Shown: one piece after another, positions 6,249-7,142 of the stretch
How positions within the stretch are numbered: the first letter of the stretch is position 1
Layout of the letters: each line of letters opens with the position of its first letter
From: Gammaproteobacteria bacterium
Lineage (GTDB): Bacteria > Pseudomonadota > Gammaproteobacteria > GCA-001735895
Reading direction: 5' to 3'
DNA length: 7,142 bases
Assembly (NCBI GenBank): GCA_021767985.1
Contig: JAASSH010000102.1
Span: 1 to 7,142, forward strand
Translations under genes and position numbers: made by a program
Notes under the pieces: model-generated
What the model was told of the DNA's origin: nothing
What the model saw: the letters and a program-made list of their open reading frames with translations, nothing else
Database searches by the model: none

Positions 6249-6965
6249 TCACCCGGCGAGATCCTCGATATCGGCGATGCTCTGGCGCAACAGCGCTTCT
6301 GCGATCAGACTGCCTTTTGCAGCACTGGCCAGGGTCGCCTGGCCGAAAACGCCTGACGCCGACCAGGTACCCCGTCCCCGCGTGCGCGTTAATCGGCCCT
6401 CGCCCTCGGCGCCGTCGTCCACCGCCCGGCTCATGTCGACTACCTGTGGCGCGATGTGCAGCATTAACGAGGTTTCATGTTCATCGGCATGCGAACCATA
6501 CTGCTGCTGCAGCAAATTTGCGGGCAGGGTTTGCAGCGCGGCATCGAGATCCAGATAACTAAAACGAATCGCTGCATCCAGCGATTGTCGGACCTCGGCC
6601 AGCGGGCGCAGGGTCGATAAGCCTGTATTGAGCACGTAGAATCGCGACAAGCCGAAACCAGCCAGGCTATTGCAGGTATCGAGTATCAGATCACGCGCGG
6701 TTTCCGGACGCAGGCTGATCGACCCCGGGTAGTCGACAAAAGCCGGGTAAAAAGACGCGTTGATCAACGGCGCCACGACGACCGGCAGCCGCTGCATGAT
6801 TTCGTCGGCCAACCAGCCGGCGATTAGCGCATCATTGTTAAGCGGCAGATGCGGACCATGCTCCTTGGCGGCGGCGCCCAGCGGAATGACGATCACCGGA
6901 TTATCCGCGAAGCGCTGCTCCGCCTCGATCCAGTTGATTAACTCGAGCTTGACTCCACGGTTCAT
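6249..6965 (-). CDS. Creatininase-family amidohydrolase homologue with altered metal-site residues
   Basis: This 238-residue cytosolic protein matches the creatininase family (creatinine amidohydrolase, MftE, ArfB), usually metal-dependent amide or peptide hydrolases. It keeps the PLG...HGPHLPL..D signature (28-45; His36 and Asp45 fall at the numbering of Pseudomonas creatininase) and a HADEHETSLML motif (159-169). Two deviations stand out. The usual E-Q/E-H reads K34-E35-H36. The canonical NGH(G/Y)(G/E)N loop, which carries further metal ligands, reads NTGLST (113-118). Metal binding is therefore probably altered, though this may be a distinct subfamily rather than a dead enzyme. ATG 6965 is the first start after an in-frame stop at 6972-6974; it is preceded by an A-run rather than a clear Shine-Dalgarno. 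The aldolase gene follows 139 bp downstream, suggesting a shared catabolic role. Substrate unknown. Confidence 0.88.
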   Translation of the reverse strand: MNRGVKLELINWIEAEQRFADNPVIVIPLGAAAKEHGPHLPLNNDALIAGWLADEIMQRLPVVVAPLINASFYPAFVDYPGSISLRPETARDLILDTCNSLAGFGLSRFYVLNTGLSTLRPLAEVRQSLDAAIRFSYLDLDAALQTLPANLLQQQYGSHADEHETSLMLHIAPQVVDMSRAVDDGAEGEGRLTRTRGRGTWSASGVFGQATLASAAKGSLIAEALLRQSIADIEDLAG

Positions 6966-6994
6966 TTTTTTCTATGGTTGATTGAATATCGGTG

Positions 6995-7027
6995 TTGACG
7001 ATAGCCGATCATAACCCGAGCTATTAC
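6995..7027. promoter_or_regulatory. Divergent promoter/operator candidate region
   Basis: The short gap between the creatininase-family gene and the plus-strand gene at 7041 holds a plus-strand TTGACG (6995-7000), a minus-strand TATGAT (7008-7013), and a small dyad ATAGC-N14-GCTAT (7001-7024). The TTGACG has no well-spaced -10, and the TATGAT has no good -35. This is a plausible but weak regulatory region. Confidence 0.25.
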
Positions 7028-7040
7028 ACAAAATACATCG

Positions 7041-7142
7041 ATGAGCAGGCCTTCCATTCCCGATTTCACGGATAAACTGACGCAGATTACTCCGTCGCAA
7101 TGCCGTCGCTGGCCTTACGCCTCGGGGGTCCGGGCCAATGGA
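7041..7142 (+). CDS. Start of an unidentified protein, truncated by the window edge
   Basis: The ATG at 7041 opens a frame of 34 codons that runs off the window, beginning MSRPSIPDFTDKLTQ. It is the first ATG, GTG or TTG after an in-frame stop at 7002-7004. Codon choice (GAT TTC ACG GAT AAA CTG ACG CAG) resembles the neighbouring genes, which favours a real gene transcribed divergently from the creatininase-family gene. No clear Shine-Dalgarno is seen and the fragment carries no motif I recognise. An alternative is the opposite strand, which is also open from the window edge down to a stop at 6972-6974, but its translation looks less protein-like. Confidence 0.45.
   Translation, partial: MSRPSIPDFTDKLTQITPSQCRRWPYASGVRANG

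Overview
The window is GC-rich and densely coding. It reads as bacterial chromosome, most likely from a proteobacterium (Pseudomonadota, possibly a marine gammaproteobacterium). That placement rests on the protein types and gene packing only; no rRNA, tRNA or other taxonomic marker is present. I see no insertion sequence, integrase, CRISPR array or phage gene.

Left half (about 1-3373, plus strand). Three genes lie in one tight, operon-like block: the 3' part of a dihydrodipicolinate synthase/N-acetylneuraminate lyase-family enzyme (cut off by the window edge), an MttB-family methyltransferase without pyrrolysine, and a small-molecule kinase of the choline/ethanolamine kinase type. Gaps are 6 and 32 bp. 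Together they suggest catabolism of an N-methylated, quaternary-amine-like compound. The MttB homologue would remove a methyl group, the lyase would deaminate or cleave a keto/imino acid, and the kinase would phosphorylate an amino-alcohol-like substrate or product. The pathway and substrate are inference. No corrinoid protein or methyl-acceptor enzyme is in the window.

Middle (3375-5344). A minus-strand gene encodes a membrane protein with an N-terminal J domain, five predicted membrane segments and C-terminal Sel1-like repeats. It converges on the kinase gene with one base between the two stop codons. Upstream is a 269-bp intergenic region with a perfect TATAAT hexamer and a GC-rich 8-bp hairpin close to the start codon.

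Right part (5345-6965, minus strand). An HpcH/HpaI-type class II aldolase (metal-dependent, pyruvate-aldolase family) and, 139 bp upstream of it, a creatininase-family amidohydrolase. The creatininase homologue lacks several canonical metal ligands. Both enzyme types fit small-molecule catabolism, which matches the theme of the left block.

Right end (6966-7142). A short divergent intergenic region is followed by the first 34 codons of a plus-strand gene of unknown function that leaves the window.

The best candidates for something undescribed are the lyase-MttB-kinase cluster, the J-domain/Sel1 membrane protein and the metal-ligand-deviant creatininase homologue.
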